A stretch of 64,000 nucleotides of DNA from Candidatus Altarchaeales archaeon (GCA_014727915.1 WJMO01000009.1:103943-167942), one strand, 5' to 3'; positions 23,972-32,863 are shown, counted from the stretch's first letter. Translations and numbers: made by a program. Notes: a model not told the origin generated them from the sequence alone.

Positions 23972-25045
23972 TTGCAACTGACCACAAACGTCCTAGGATC
24001 CTTCGTATTGCATAAGGGGAAGGTAATAAAGCAGAGGCTGTTCAAAGGCGGCGTGGAAGACATAGCCTCTAAGCTTAGGGATACGGAGGGCTCATATTGT
24101 GCGGAGGAATCCGAACTCCTCGAAGAGCTCATCGAAACAGGCAACAAACGCATACACGTGGATAACCCCTCCCGTTTCCAGGGTTCCGGCTTGGATGCGG
24201 TATTCCTGGATTCTGAGGAACGCTTTCCAGTGCACAGGTTCGCGTCGGAGCTCGGGCTCGAAAGGAGGGATGTAGACTCGCTGATAAGGAAGGTAAACCG
24301 GGCGTTGACCCGAGAGCGGCTGAAGGAAGTGGAACGAGACCAGATACTCATCCAGGCCGTCAACAGCCTGGACGACATCGACGAGGCGGTCAACCGGCTG
24401 ATAGAGAGGCTGAGGGAATGGTACAGCCTGCACTTCCCCGAGTTGGACGACCTGGTTTCCTCGCATGAGGCCTACGCCAACCTAGTATCCGAAGTAGGAT
24501 TCAGAAGCGCATACCCCTCCGCGAAAACGGGCTTCGACCCAGACTTCACCGATAAGATAGTGAAAGCGTCAGAGGACTCGCTTGGCGTGGACCTAACAGA
24601 AGAGGACCTGAAAGCCATAAGGGCGTTCACCCGCCCCATAATGGAACTTCACAAGTCTAAACTGTCAATAGAAGAATACGTGACTTCCCTGATGGATGAG
24701 ATCGCCCCTAACATATCCGCCCTCGCAGGGCCCCTTCTGGGAGCCCGGCTGATAGCGATGGCGCACAGCCTCAAGCGATTGTCAACACTGCCTGCGGGCA
24801 CGATACAGATACTCGGGGCAGAGGATGCGTTCTTCAGGTTCATGAAGACCGGCAGGAAACCGCCGAAACACGGGATAATATTCCAGTACCCTGCGATCCG
24901 CGGGGCCAAGAAGAACGTCCGCGGAAAGCTGGCCCGCACGTTCGCAGCCAAGATAGCTTTGGCCTCGCGCGCCGACGCCTACAAGGGGGAGTTCATAGGC
25001 GACAAGCTGAAGAAAGACTTTGAGAAAAGGGTGAAATCACTATAG
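23972..25045 (+). CDS. Nop5 (Nop56/58 homologue), C/D box sRNP core protein
   Basis: Scaffold of archaeal box C/D ribonucleoprotein, bridging L7Ae-bound guide RNA and the methylase fibrillarin during 2'-O-methylation of rRNA and tRNA. The 357 residues contain the N-terminal fibrillarin-binding domain, a central coiled coil (about 100-230) and the Nop domain. The latter has the diagnostic LGAEDAFFRFMKTGRKPPKH and FQYPAIRGAKKNVRGKLAR. The start is TTG, supported by GGAGG 7 nt upstream and by the good N-terminal fit. Fibrillarin usually follows nop5 in archaea but does not here; the next gene is on the other strand. Confidence 0.93.
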   Translation: MQLTTNVLGSFVLHKGKVIKQRLFKGGVEDIASKLRDTEGSYCAEESELLEELIETGNKRIHVDNPSRFQGSGLDAVFLDSEERFPVHRFASELGLERRDVDSLIRKVNRALTRERLKEVERDQILIQAVNSLDDIDEAVNRLIERLREWYSLHFPELDDLVSSHEAYANLVSEVGFRSAYPSAKTGFDPDFTDKIVKASEDSLGVDLTEEDLKAIRAFTRPIMELHKSKLSIEEYVTSLMDEIAPNISALAGPLLGARLIAMAHSLKRLSTLPAGTIQILGAEDAFFRFMKTGRKPPKHGIIFQYPAIRGAKKNVRGKLARTFAAKIALASRADAYKGEFIGDKLKKDFEKRVKSL

Positions 25046-25051
25046 GGTAAA

Positions 25052-26389
25052 CTAGTCTCCGCCCCAGTACTCCCTCTCCAGGACCCTGCTCATGTTGTCC
25101 AGCCTCTCCATCGCGTCTTTTCTGTCTGCTTCACTATCGATCCTGAATCTCATGTACATCCTGCCGTCTGTGCCTGTTGTCTTCCGGTGGGTGTCGAGTA
25201 TGTGGCTCCAGTCCGGGGGGAACCATCCTCCGACATCGCATCTTCCGAGGTCCATGGGGTTGGCTGCCACGTTGTTGAACACCTCAAAGGTGTAGCAGTA
25301 GGGTTCGAACGGCTTCAGGAACCGGTCGTGTGCGAATATGCTCTGGCTCCTGTCTTTAGGGTCGTTTGGGATTCCAAGACTCGTGTACAGGTATCCCTCC
25401 TCTCCTACTACAGTCTCATCCGGTCTATCCCGCCTGAAAAAGGGTATCCCCATGCCCAAGGGAGTGGATCCCCTGGCAAGCGAGTACTCCGGCTTCTGCA
25501 CGTATCCTAGCAGCGAGTCGGGGCAGTAAATCCTATCACTCCTAACGTCCAATATGTTGCTGTATAATATGTCTCCCGCTTCGGCTAGAACCTCCTCTGC
25601 CGGCCTCCCAGTGCCGGTGGCCATCTTTTCGAACTGGGCTCTTATGATCCTGCACTTCTCGAACCTGCTTATCCGTACCGTTCCGAAGGAGGTCAACTGC
25701 TCCTCCCGTCCCCAATCCACACCATGAGATTCCACTATCCCCCGGTGGCCTTCCTCGGCGTCTCCGACGTAAACCCTGTGCCTCCGGTGATCGACACACC
25801 ATGAGAAAACGTCCTCCTCATCTATAAGCCCCTCCATGGCAGTCCTTGGGGATACCACTGAAGCGTCACCTGGCACCCCTATCTTCTTAAGACTCCTAAC
25901 GACCGAGTCTTCGATATACCTTGAGCTGCTACCAAACTTACTGCGCTTAAGCTCTTCCGTTTTTTCGGTTCCCAACCTGCCTATCTCAATGACTGCACTG
26001 GATTCGCCCTCTCCCCCCGGCCTGACAGAACCGAACCCATACTCCCTACACCCGCCGTCCGCTACGTGGAATCCTGCGACAGACTCTGGGTCCTGGATGG
26101 CGCCTTCTTCAATCCCATAGTGTGTTATCTGGCCCATCCCCGGCGAGACCATGAAGAACCTGAAGCCCTTACCGGACTCCAGCAGCCTGCCTACTGCCCG
26201 GATGAAAGACTGCCTGTCGCCTGTGACCTCTCCTTCTCCACCTGCAAACCTGCCCGATAATCTGCTCACCAACACAACCTTTTCCGTTCCAAGGTCTCCC
26301 GGGGGTGATAGCTTCTCAGGCGGTAATACTGTATCGGGCTGATGCTGTTGGGGCGGCTTACCCCTCTCCTCATCCCCCTTGCCTGTCAT
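25052..26389 (-). CDS. Hypothetical soluble protein, about 445 aa
   Basis: Unrecognised. From the ATG at 26389 (an in-frame start at 26434 would add 15 residues but overlaps the putative TATA tttaaata) it begins MTGKGDEERGKPPQQHQPDT. A disordered Pro/Gln-rich N-terminus of about 45 residues is followed by mixed alpha/beta sequence with many aromatic residues (FSWCVDHRRHRVYVGDAEEG, YCYTFEVFNNVAANPMDLG). No signal peptide or membrane helix is seen. It converges with nop5 (6 bp apart) and diverges from the Cys-rich protein at 26454. Confidence 0.6.
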   Translation of the reverse strand: MTGKGDEERGKPPQQHQPDTVLPPEKLSPPGDLGTEKVVLVSRLSGRFAGGEGEVTGDRQSFIRAVGRLLESGKGFRFFMVSPGMGQITHYGIEEGAIQDPESVAGFHVADGGCREYGFGSVRPGGEGESSAVIEIGRLGTEKTEELKRSKFGSSSRYIEDSVVRSLKKIGVPGDASVVSPRTAMEGLIDEEDVFSWCVDHRRHRVYVGDAEEGHRGIVESHGVDWGREEQLTSFGTVRISRFEKCRIIRAQFEKMATGTGRPAEEVLAEAGDILYSNILDVRSDRIYCPDSLLGYVQKPEYSLARGSTPLGMGIPFFRRDRPDETVVGEEGYLYTSLGIPNDPKDRSQSIFAHDRFLKPFEPYCYTFEVFNNVAANPMDLGRCDVGGWFPPDWSHILDTHRKTTGTDGRMYMRFRIDSEADRKDAMERLDNMSRVLEREYWGGD

Positions 26390-26453
26390 AGTATGAATAA
26401 TTGGGCAAAACACCCTTAAATCGTATTTAAACAATGGTTACTCATATGTTACC

Positions 26454-28055
26454 ATGGCGGGTTTGAAGGCTCTGACCCCAATTGCCGTTGCTTTTGCGTG
26501 TCTCGCCCTTCTCTTCATATTCCTTGACGGCGGTGTTGACACCATCGAGCCCCAGTTCACAGGATCAGGAGAACCGTATGGTGAAACGACCACCACCACG
26601 ACCCTATTGTGCGTGCCATGGACTGAAGAGGACGGACAGGACTGGGAGCCTGCCTTCTGCGGGCACCCCGAAACCGACCACGTCGACCACATGTGCAAGA
26701 TCTGCGACTGGACCGGCGCGTGCATAGAGAACTTCGTGATGCCATGCGACCCTGAGAAGACATGCTCCATCTGCTACAACGGCGTCTGCGACTATGAGCT
26801 GGCCAACGGGGACCCATGCGGGGAGATGGTAACCGGTGATGAAGCCGACAGGGAATGCTGGGAATGCCAGCACGGCGACTGCGTGTTCGTGGACAACAAA
26901 TCATGCTCTGACGGCTGTGGCATATGCCAGGACGGCTACTGCGACACGGCACTCAAGGAGGGTGACTGGTGCGGGTACAGCGGCGACGCCCTCGTATGCA
27001 GGAAATGCGAGAACGGACAGTGCGTTGAAAACGATGGAGAAGACTGCGGGCCCTGCCGGGATGACGGCACATGGCCTGACTGTGAACGCGACGAGTGCGC
27101 TGTCTGCATAGGCAGCTACTGCGACAAGAGCTACATGGACACCCTGGAATGCGGGCCTTACGGCACGGAATCCTATCCCTGCATGAAATGCGACTTCGGG
27201 GAATGCCAGCCGTCCGAAGCCAACACACCCTGCGGCAACCCCGGCGACTGCAAGGGCTGCGACGGCCAGGGACAGTGCACAGCCAACGCGGCGGAGGGCA
27301 CATCATGCGGATCAGGCCTTGACTATCCTTGCAAGCTCTGCGACAGCGAAGGGAACTGCGATGAAAACGCCCCCGACACCGTCATGTGCGGCCCTGAAGA
27401 CTGCTTCAGATACTGCAACGACGGCACGTGCAGCGGCGAAGCCGTCCAGGAGAGGGACTCATGCGCACCCGACAACAGCATATGCGCCATGTGCGTGGTG
27501 ACAGACCGGTTCGGCGACATGAACTGCATGCAAGCTCCCCCACACTACCCCTGTGGGGTCTGCAAGACATGCGCCTCCGACGGCAACTGCGTCCAAGCCG
27601 AAGAGGGGGCGATCTGCGGCGTTTGCAAGCGCTGCGACGCGGAGGGCAACTGCAACCAACCCAGCGAGAACGGGGACATCTGCGGCGAATGCAAGGTCTG
27701 CCAGAACGGAGCCTGCATCCGGGCAGCGGAAGGTTTCGAATGCGGACCATGCCTCAACTGCGACGCGGAGGGCAACTGCAACCAGCCCAAGCCACTTCAC
27801 GCACCATGCGGAGAGGAAGGGTGCATGAGATGCGACGACCAGGGACAGTGCATCATAGGATTGCTCGGCGGCCCCTGCCCGAACTCCAACCGGGACCCCG
27901 CCTGCAGCATATGCAGGGAAGGCAGGTGCGAGGGATTGGACGGGAACATCTGCGCATGGGCGAGTCCCGCACAGTGCAGATACTGCGTAGAATCCCACTG
28001 CTCAGAATTCCACATATTCACCTGCCCAGCCACCAACCCCTTCCCAACAGTATAA
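26454..28055 (+). CDS. Exported very Cys-rich repeat protein
   Basis: 533 residues. An uncleaved or signal-type helix (about 9-27) is followed by a short Thr run (GETTTTTTLL). The rest is made almost wholly of short Cys repeats of the form C-x2-C-x5-C followed by a variable acidic loop, such as CGVCKRCDAEGNCNQPSENG and CGECKVCQNGACIRAAEGF. One near-identical unit (CDAEGNCNQP) occurs twice. Dozens of Cys in an exported protein imply extensive disulfide bonding or metal binding. The pattern recalls EGF/laminin-like or metallothionein-like repeats but no named domain fits exactly. Likely a rigid surface filament or spine; function unknown. Confidence 0.78.
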   Translation: MAGLKALTPIAVAFACLALLFIFLDGGVDTIEPQFTGSGEPYGETTTTTTLLCVPWTEEDGQDWEPAFCGHPETDHVDHMCKICDWTGACIENFVMPCDPEKTCSICYNGVCDYELANGDPCGEMVTGDEADRECWECQHGDCVFVDNKSCSDGCGICQDGYCDTALKEGDWCGYSGDALVCRKCENGQCVENDGEDCGPCRDDGTWPDCERDECAVCIGSYCDKSYMDTLECGPYGTESYPCMKCDFGECQPSEANTPCGNPGDCKGCDGQGQCTANAAEGTSCGSGLDYPCKLCDSEGNCDENAPDTVMCGPEDCFRYCNDGTCSGEAVQERDSCAPDNSICAMCVVTDRFGDMNCMQAPPHYPCGVCKTCASDGNCVQAEEGAICGVCKRCDAEGNCNQPSENGDICGECKVCQNGACIRAAEGFECGPCLNCDAEGNCNQPKPLHAPCGEEGCMRCDDQGQCIIGLLGGPCPNSNRDPACSICREGRCEGLDGNICAWASPAQCRYCVESHCSEFHIFTCPATNPFPTV

Positions 28056-28370
28056 ACCGAAAAACAGGATCTTCTGTTAAACAGTGTCTAAGAATACTTT
28101 GTGTTCATCAGCAGCTACCCTTGTCGTCACAGAGTCGGACTACTTCGCTGTCATCACCTGAACAGAATACTATTAATCAATATCAGAATATATACCAGAT
28201 ATAAAAGGGGGGGATGGGAGTGGGGTTTCCCCCAACTAATGGGCTGCCTAAAACTGGAGATGTTCATCCGACCCCCTCAGGTTAAACATTGGCCGCCTCC
28301 ACGGTTTTGTTTTTAAACTCGATTTCACATATGTTATCCTCCTTTATTTTGGGGGGGAGGTGTTTTTACG
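28056..28370. other. Intergenic region, no supported gene
   Basis: About 315 bp. A TATA-like gatataaaag (about 28196-28206) is followed by a G-run, then ggggtttcccc, a short self-complementary run, and later gaccccctcagg. This could be a promoter with a small structured transcript, but there is no recognisable RNA family. A second AT-rich stretch (ttttgtttttaaac, about 28303-28316) and a G-rich SD-like block before 28371 probably serve the next gene. Confidence 0.45.
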
Positions 28371-28577
28371 GTGGATTTATGGGGGGATATAGGAGCTGCC
28401 GCTGGCAATATCTTTAACGCCCTCTCTGGATCTGACAAGCCCATGACCTACGCAGCATTGAAGAAGAAGACCAAATTAGACGATGCTATGCTGTCTATGG
28501 GACTGGGTTGGCTTGCCAGGGAGGATAAGATAATGCTCGCCAAGAAAGCGCGTTCTATAACGGTCCAACTAAGGTAG
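28371..28577 (+). CDS. Small winged-helix protein (DUF2582 type)
   Basis: 68 residues matching the DUF2582 winged helix-turn-helix family: IGAAAGNIFNALSGSDKPMT, then LKKKTKLDDAMLSMGLGWLA, then REDKI. The whole chain is one domain and would bind DNA, probably as a dimer. The start is GTG, supported by GGGAGGTG about 9 nt upstream. It stands 40 bp before the GT4 gene in the same direction, so it may be co-transcribed with and regulate the polyglucan genes (inference). Confidence 0.8.
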   Translation: MDLWGDIGAAAGNIFNALSGSDKPMTYAALKKKTKLDDAMLSMGLGWLAREDKIMLAKKARSITVQLR

Positions 28578-28617
28578 AAAAAAGGAGTCAGCCTGTATTG
28601 GATTGGGGGAGTTGAAA

Positions 28618-29784
28618 GTGCGAATAGGCGTTTTTTCATGGGAGACGTTGAACTCTATCAAGGTCGGCGGAGTAGCCGCCGTTGTCACTCAGCTTAGCGA
28701 AGCCCTGGCGGACTTAGGCCATGAAGTCCACGTTTTCACACGCACCACCGAAGGCAAGCCCGAGCACGAGCTCATAAACGGGGTGTGGGAGCACCGCTGC
28801 CTCAGCCCGGGGATGGACGACTTCATAGAGTACATGGACCACGTCTGCGACAGCATGGTCTCAGCATACCACTGGGCGAAGGCCGAATATGGGGAATTCG
28901 ACGTTTTACACGGCCACGACTGGCATAGTGTCAACGCGTTGGCCAACATAAGACAGAACACGGGCTTCGACAACATAGTCTGGACCTGCCACAGCACCGA
29001 ATACGGCCGTAACGGGAACAACTTCGCCGACAACTGGTTCAGCGCCCGCATACGACACAGGGAATGGCTTGGAGGGTACATCTCCAAGAAGACCACGACA
29101 GTCTCCTATTTCATGCGCTCCGAGATAAGCCGGGAATACCAGATACCCGAGGAGAAGACCCAGGTCATCTACAACGGCATAGACACCAGGGGCTTCAAGG
29201 GGGAGGTGGACCCTGGGCGGGTGAAGGAACGATACGGCCTGCACCCTCTAGACCCGGTCATACTGTTCTTCGGACGCATAGCATACCAGAAGGGCCCCGA
29301 CCTGCTGTTGGAGGCCATACCCGGGGTATTGGACGAATTCTACAATGCACGGTTCATCTTCGCAGGGTCCGGGGACATGATAAACCACCTCCACGGCCGC
29401 GCCCACTGGCTCGGAGTCCACGACAAGATCCGGGTGTTGGGTTATGTGAGCGAGGAGGAGAAGAAGGAGCTGTTCAAATCATGCGACATGGTCTGCGTAC
29501 CATCCCGTAACGAGCCCTTCGGGATAATAACCTTGGAGGCGTGGGCCAGCGGAAAGCCCGTGGTTGCAACGGACGTCGGCGGGCCATCGGAGATAATCGA
29601 CAACTTCCGCACGGGCGTGAAGACATACCTGAACCCTGACAGCATAGCATGGGGCATAAAATACCTGCTTGGAGACCGTAGCGGCGATTCTCTGAAGAAA
29701 ATGAGCGAAGTCTGCCTTGGGGAGGCTCAAAAGTACGACTGGCACGAGATAGCCAAACAATACCTGGAAGTGTACGGGATTTAG
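28618..29784 (+). CDS. GT4 family glycosyltransferase, glycogen synthase-like
   Basis: GT-B retaining glycosyltransferase of about 388 residues. The N-terminal domain starts RIGVFSWETLNSIKVGGVAA, with the K-x-G-G loop that grips the nucleotide-sugar. The donor-binding C-terminal domain has VILFFGRIAYQKGPDLLLEA and the E-x7-E pair in EPFGIITLEAWASG. It resembles ADP-glucose/UDP-glucose starch- or glycogen-synthase-like archaeal GT4 enzymes. I choose the GTG at 28618, which has GGGGGAG about 6 nt upstream; a TTG at 28603 is the alternative. Neighbouring debranching, GH57 and GT3 genes support a role in alpha-glucan synthesis. Confidence 0.87.
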   Translation: MRIGVFSWETLNSIKVGGVAAVVTQLSEALADLGHEVHVFTRTTEGKPEHELINGVWEHRCLSPGMDDFIEYMDHVCDSMVSAYHWAKAEYGEFDVLHGHDWHSVNALANIRQNTGFDNIVWTCHSTEYGRNGNNFADNWFSARIRHREWLGGYISKKTTTVSYFMRSEISREYQIPEEKTQVIYNGIDTRGFKGEVDPGRVKERYGLHPLDPVILFFGRIAYQKGPDLLLEAIPGVLDEFYNARFIFAGSGDMINHLHGRAHWLGVHDKIRVLGYVSEEEKKELFKSCDMVCVPSRNEPFGIITLEAWASGKPVVATDVGGPSEIIDNFRTGVKTYLNPDSIAWGIKYLLGDRSGDSLKKMSEVCLGEAQKYDWHEIAKQYLEVYGI

Positions 29785-29817
29785 TGGTTTTTCCCCTTTG
29801 ACTACTAAATATATCCT

Positions 29818-30840
29818 ATGTCTGAGCATAAGCCCTCAACCCGTTACGTCTACCACACACCCGACGACCGTCAGATACCCGTTGACCCCAAGCAGTTTGA
29901 AGGCGGTAACAGGCGCATCGACCTGGGGCCAGACTATGGCATCCTAGAGCTGAGGGATAACGTACCCGTCCGCCAGCCTATCACAGACGAGTTCGCAGTT
30001 AAGAGGAGCGTAGGCCGCGGTCTGGGGTGTCTGATGGCTGTTCAAGGAGGCAGTGGAGAACAGAAAGAACTGTATACTTTTGACCTCGCGGAGGATACTG
30101 CCAGGATATGCGCCCAGGCGAGGGTCATGGAAGCCCGTCCCACCGAGTCGGGGGTGGATTGGAAAACCCCATCAACCGGCCATTTCTCCGCTGTCTGCGG
30201 TGACATGCTCTACAACCTGTCCATGGTGGGTCAGCAGCCTGTCTTCCAGGCTTTTAACACCAGCGACCCCAGCGCACGATATAGGGCCATTGACGATATC
30301 GGCGACGGGGAAAAGATCAATGTCCAATCGGGAGGCGAGTCTGTCTTTCGCTTCACACTCACCAGGTCAGGCCAGCACTATTGCCCCTACAGCCTCGACC
30401 TTGAACTTCCGGGGGAACCTCCTGCGGGGTTCCTGTTCAGGGTCAACGTCCCCTACCATGGTCAGCTGCCTTCCCAGGCGTATAGTGAGAACAATTTCGC
30501 GGCGGTATCCAAGCTAGCAGATGAAGCATACCTGGGCAGGAGACTTAGGGAAAAGATGGCCACGCCCAGGTATTTCGCGGTCGACAGTGAGGGAGAGATC
30601 ATAAACAGGCATGGTGACATAACCGACCACGACCGTGGCAGGGCATCGATGGTCGTTGGCGTGACAGTGCCTGCCGACCGGGAGGAATTGAGGGTCGCGA
30701 GCGTTAGGCACACGGTCAAGGGATATGACATCTCCGATCCGCTGTGCCTACCAGCCAACAGGGCCATGCTCGAAAAGGCAGTGCCCTACCTGGTCGCCTC
30801 GGCAATATGGGACTACAACGGCCGGATAGACACAAAATAG
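29818..30840 (+). CDS. Hypothetical protein, 340 aa
   Basis: Unrecognised. It is soluble and rich in beta-strand, with no signal peptide. It begins MSEHKPSTRYVYHTPDDRQI and contains TGHFSAVCGDMLYNLSMVGQ and a region around YCPYSLDLELPGEPPAGF. The ATG directly follows an AT-rich aaatatatc element and is probably near the transcript start. Its position 33 bp after the GT4 gene may be chance, and nothing in the sequence links it to sugar metabolism. Confidence 0.6.
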   Translation: MSEHKPSTRYVYHTPDDRQIPVDPKQFEGGNRRIDLGPDYGILELRDNVPVRQPITDEFAVKRSVGRGLGCLMAVQGGSGEQKELYTFDLAEDTARICAQARVMEARPTESGVDWKTPSTGHFSAVCGDMLYNLSMVGQQPVFQAFNTSDPSARYRAIDDIGDGEKINVQSGGESVFRFTLTRSGQHYCPYSLDLELPGEPPAGFLFRVNVPYHGQLPSQAYSENNFAAVSKLADEAYLGRRLREKMATPRYFAVDSEGEIINRHGDITDHDRGRASMVVGVTVPADREELRVASVRHTVKGYDISDPLCLPANRAMLEKAVPYLVASAIWDYNGRIDTK

Positions 30841-30878
30841 ACATTTTTATAAATAATTAAAACTTTAATTTAAATTAT

Positions 30879-31400
30879 TTAAATTCTTAGTTTTTTCTCT
30901 TTTTCTATGGCTGCTATCGCATGTCTCAGCGCGTCCAGCCTCTTCCTGTTGTCGAGCGATCCGTCCTCCTCCAGCCTCTTCAACGGCCCGTTGACCACCG
31001 CGTCCGGCTTCGCCTCCTCAGACAGCTGGACCGACTCCTTCCTGTTATGGACCAATACCACCCTAGCGTTGCCTGCCTTCAACTCCCTCACATAAGTGTC
31101 AGCATCGGGTTTCTCCCCTAGAATGCGGTCGTCTGCTATGACGATCACCGGCTGCCGTCTTTTGAACTCTTCGTATCCCCTGTTACGGTCATCAGCCCAG
31201 ATGAACTCCCTCTGCGGCCCCGGCTCATCCCTCAATGCCTCGATCGCCCCATCACGTTCCATCTCCTCCATGAGCAAGAGAATACGCTCCAATCTGCTGC
31301 CCGGAGGACCGTGCATCAACTCGGCTTGGGTGCTCGTAGGACCTCCAACCTCCGCCGGAGTAACCTGTGTTGTCTGTTGTTTTGACCCGCCTGCTATCAT
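30879..31400 (-). CDS. Degenerate receiver-like protein
   Basis: 173 residues. After an unstructured N-terminus (about 1-60), the segment RRQPVIVIADDRILGEKPDA, then NARVVLVHNRKE, then PDAVVNGPLKRLEEDG has the order and hydrophobic spacing of the second half of a response-regulator receiver. Asp lies at the phospho-site position and Lys in a PLK motif where KP is usual. The first half with the acidic pair is not clearly present. It may be a pseudo-receiver or an unrelated Rossmann-like fold. Compare the intact receiver at 5499 and a second degenerate one at 41242. Confidence 0.5.
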   Translation of the reverse strand: MIAGGSKQQTTQVTPAEVGGPTSTQAELMHGPPGSRLERILLLMEEMERDGAIEALRDEPGPQREFIWADDRNRGYEEFKRRQPVIVIADDRILGEKPDADTYVRELKAGNARVVLVHNRKESVQLSEEAKPDAVVNGPLKRLEEDGSLDNRKRLDALRHAIAAIEKEKKLRI

Positions 31401-31433
31401 GTTAAAGAAATCGCAGGATTGGAATATAAAAAC

Positions 31434-32711
31434 CTACTTCTTCTTCTTTTTCCTCTTTACGGCGGGTTCCTGCTCGCCTTTCAGGTAGTCTATCCCCTTC
31501 TTCAGGTTGTGGGTGATGACCTTCTCCTTGAAGTCGGATATGACTGCGTGGTAGTTTATGGCCGCGTCAAAGGGGTTTCCGTGGTGGCTGAAGTACTCGT
31601 GAACGCTCCCGTCGCCCATGCCCTTGGTGCACATGTAGTAGAAGTGGTCGCTTATCTGCAGCTTCCTCCAGGTCTTCAGGAAGTCCTCTCTCCCCGACTT
31701 CTTGACTATGTCCTCCAGCCTCTTGAGCTCGCTGAAGTTCAGCAGTTGCATGTGGTTGCCCAGCCAGGCGCTTGGGTCGCGTTCCATGTCAGCCCAGGAG
31801 ACCGTCTCATACCAGGGGACCTTTATCTCGCCCCGGGGGTGGTATCTGTCCACGACCTCGCTTGGGGTGTTGAACTCCAGATTCTCTTTCTCCAGTATCT
31901 TCCAGGGCATGGCGTCCAGGAAGTAGAATATGCCGGTGTCCTCCCACTGGTGCTCTCCGAAGGTCTCATAGTCCATGAAGATGTTGATCGTGTCCCCGGG
32001 CGTCCAGGACAGCCAGTCAGCGTACTTTTCAGCCGACAGCGGCCATCCATCCCACCATTGGGCGCTGAACCGGTAGCCGACGTCATCGGATAAGCCGTAG
32101 TTGCGGAGCAAGACCTTCAGTTTCCCGTCCTTCCTCGTGTACAGGTAGTTGGGGCTCCTCCATCCTTCGAGTATCCTCTCGATGCCCTCCGTAACTATGG
32201 CCTTGAACTTCAGCTCCTCTATCTCGGCTGCGATGGTGTCATGGTATAACAGTTCGGTGTTCCTGAATACCCTGGGCTTCTGCCCGAGGTAGTCTTTTAC
32301 CATCTGTTGGTGCTCGAGAACCTGCTCCTTGAACTCGTCCCTGTACTCGAAGAGGCTGGATAGGCTGTGGTGGCTCGTCTCGCAGAGGAACTCGCAGCAG
32401 CCGGTCTCCCCCAACTGTTTGAACAGTTCGAGCAGGTCGGGCTCCCACCGTTCCATCTGCTCCAGTATGCACCCTGAAAGCGAATATGAAACCTTGAACT
32501 TCCGCTTCTCCCCCTTCAGCCGGTCCACGTTGGCGAGGATGTTTTGTGTGGCTGGCCAGTAGCATTTCCCCGCGACCTTGTGGAGGGTCCACTCGTTCAA
32601 CCCCGTGTCAAAGTAGTAGTCCTCCAGATTGCCCTTGACTTCCCCGTTGGGCCAGAACCATTTCAGCCTAAAAGGCTGGTGGACTTGGAAGTAGAGGCAG
32701 ATCGAGGTCAT
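31434..32711 (-). CDS. GH57 family glycoside hydrolase (alpha-amylase type)
   Basis: 425 residues of family GH57, retaining alpha-glucan hydrolases/transferases with a (beta/alpha)7 barrel. Conserved regions are visible: region 1 with VHQPFR, region 3 with VFRNTELLY (Glu is the nucleophile in studied members), region 4 with IFMDYETFGEHQW (Asp is the acid/base). The length and FRNTEL signature match the archaeal cytoplasmic alpha-amylase group. There is no signal peptide and the C-terminus is Lys-rich (KRKKKKK). It probably trims or rearranges internal glycogen. The ATG overlaps the stop of a 32-codon ORF (ATGA), so translation is probably coupled. Confidence 0.93.
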   Translation of the reverse strand: MTSICLYFQVHQPFRLKWFWPNGEVKGNLEDYYFDTGLNEWTLHKVAGKCYWPATQNILANVDRLKGEKRKFKVSYSLSGCILEQMERWEPDLLELFKQLGETGCCEFLCETSHHSLSSLFEYRDEFKEQVLEHQQMVKDYLGQKPRVFRNTELLYHDTIAAEIEELKFKAIVTEGIERILEGWRSPNYLYTRKDGKLKVLLRNYGLSDDVGYRFSAQWWDGWPLSAEKYADWLSWTPGDTINIFMDYETFGEHQWEDTGIFYFLDAMPWKILEKENLEFNTPSEVVDRYHPRGEIKVPWYETVSWADMERDPSAWLGNHMQLLNFSELKRLEDIVKKSGREDFLKTWRKLQISDHFYYMCTKGMGDGSVHEYFSHHGNPFDAAINYHAVISDFKEKVITHNLKKGIDYLKGEQEPAVKRKKKKK

Positions 32712-32806
32712 ATTTCACACCTCCTAACACTGTTTTTCGTGAACGCCCACACATACACGTGTGGGTTTGAGAGCATAAGCTTACTGAGTTCATGTTCCAC
32801 CCCCAT
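32708..32806 (-). CDS. 32-residue small ORF translationally coupled to the GH57 gene
   Basis: The ORF begins MGVEHELSKLM, continues LSNPHVYVWAF and ends TKNSVRRCEI, with its TGA overlapping the GH57 ATG by four bases. A strong GGGAGGTG lies 6 nt before its ATG, and a TATA box at 32854-32863 would start transcription about 25 nt upstream. An amphipathic helix, a hydrophobic strand and a basic end with one Cys can be seen; no family is recognised. It may be a leader peptide controlling GH57 translation or a small partner protein. Confidence 0.6.
   Translation of the reverse strand: MGVEHELSKLMLSNPHVYVWAFTKNSVRRCEI
32746..32765 (-). promoter_or_regulatory. Hairpin inside the GH57 leader ORF
   Basis: A 7-bp perfect stem (CCCACAC with GTGTGGG) with a 6-nt loop lies inside the small ORF, 35-55 nt before the GH57 start. 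Ribosome passage over the small ORF would open it, which suggests a control point, though the hairpin could also be incidental. Confidence 0.4.
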
Positions 32807-32853
32807 TTGAGACACCTCCCGGCGTAGGCCGGAAGAACATATTGGTGTCTGGA

Positions 32854-32863
32854 CTTTATAAAC
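32854..32863 (-). promoter_or_regulatory. TATA box upstream of the GH57 operon
   Basis: On the minus strand GTTTATAAAG, preceded by a purine-rich BRE-like run (ggaggggg). Predicted initiation near 32830 gives a leader of about 25 nt to the small ORF. The divergent debranching-enzyme gene starts at 32901, so control regions overlap. Confidence 0.6.

Noticed and set aside
28206..28280. 23-codon ORF beginning with ATG after the G-run
   Set aside because: No Shine-Dalgarno at proper spacing, the ATG abuts the TATA-like element, and the composition shows no protein-like features.
31419..32093. 224-codon plus-strand frame opposite GH57
   Set aside because: GH57 motifs on the minus strand are unambiguous. 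The plus frame has no domain and no start signals.
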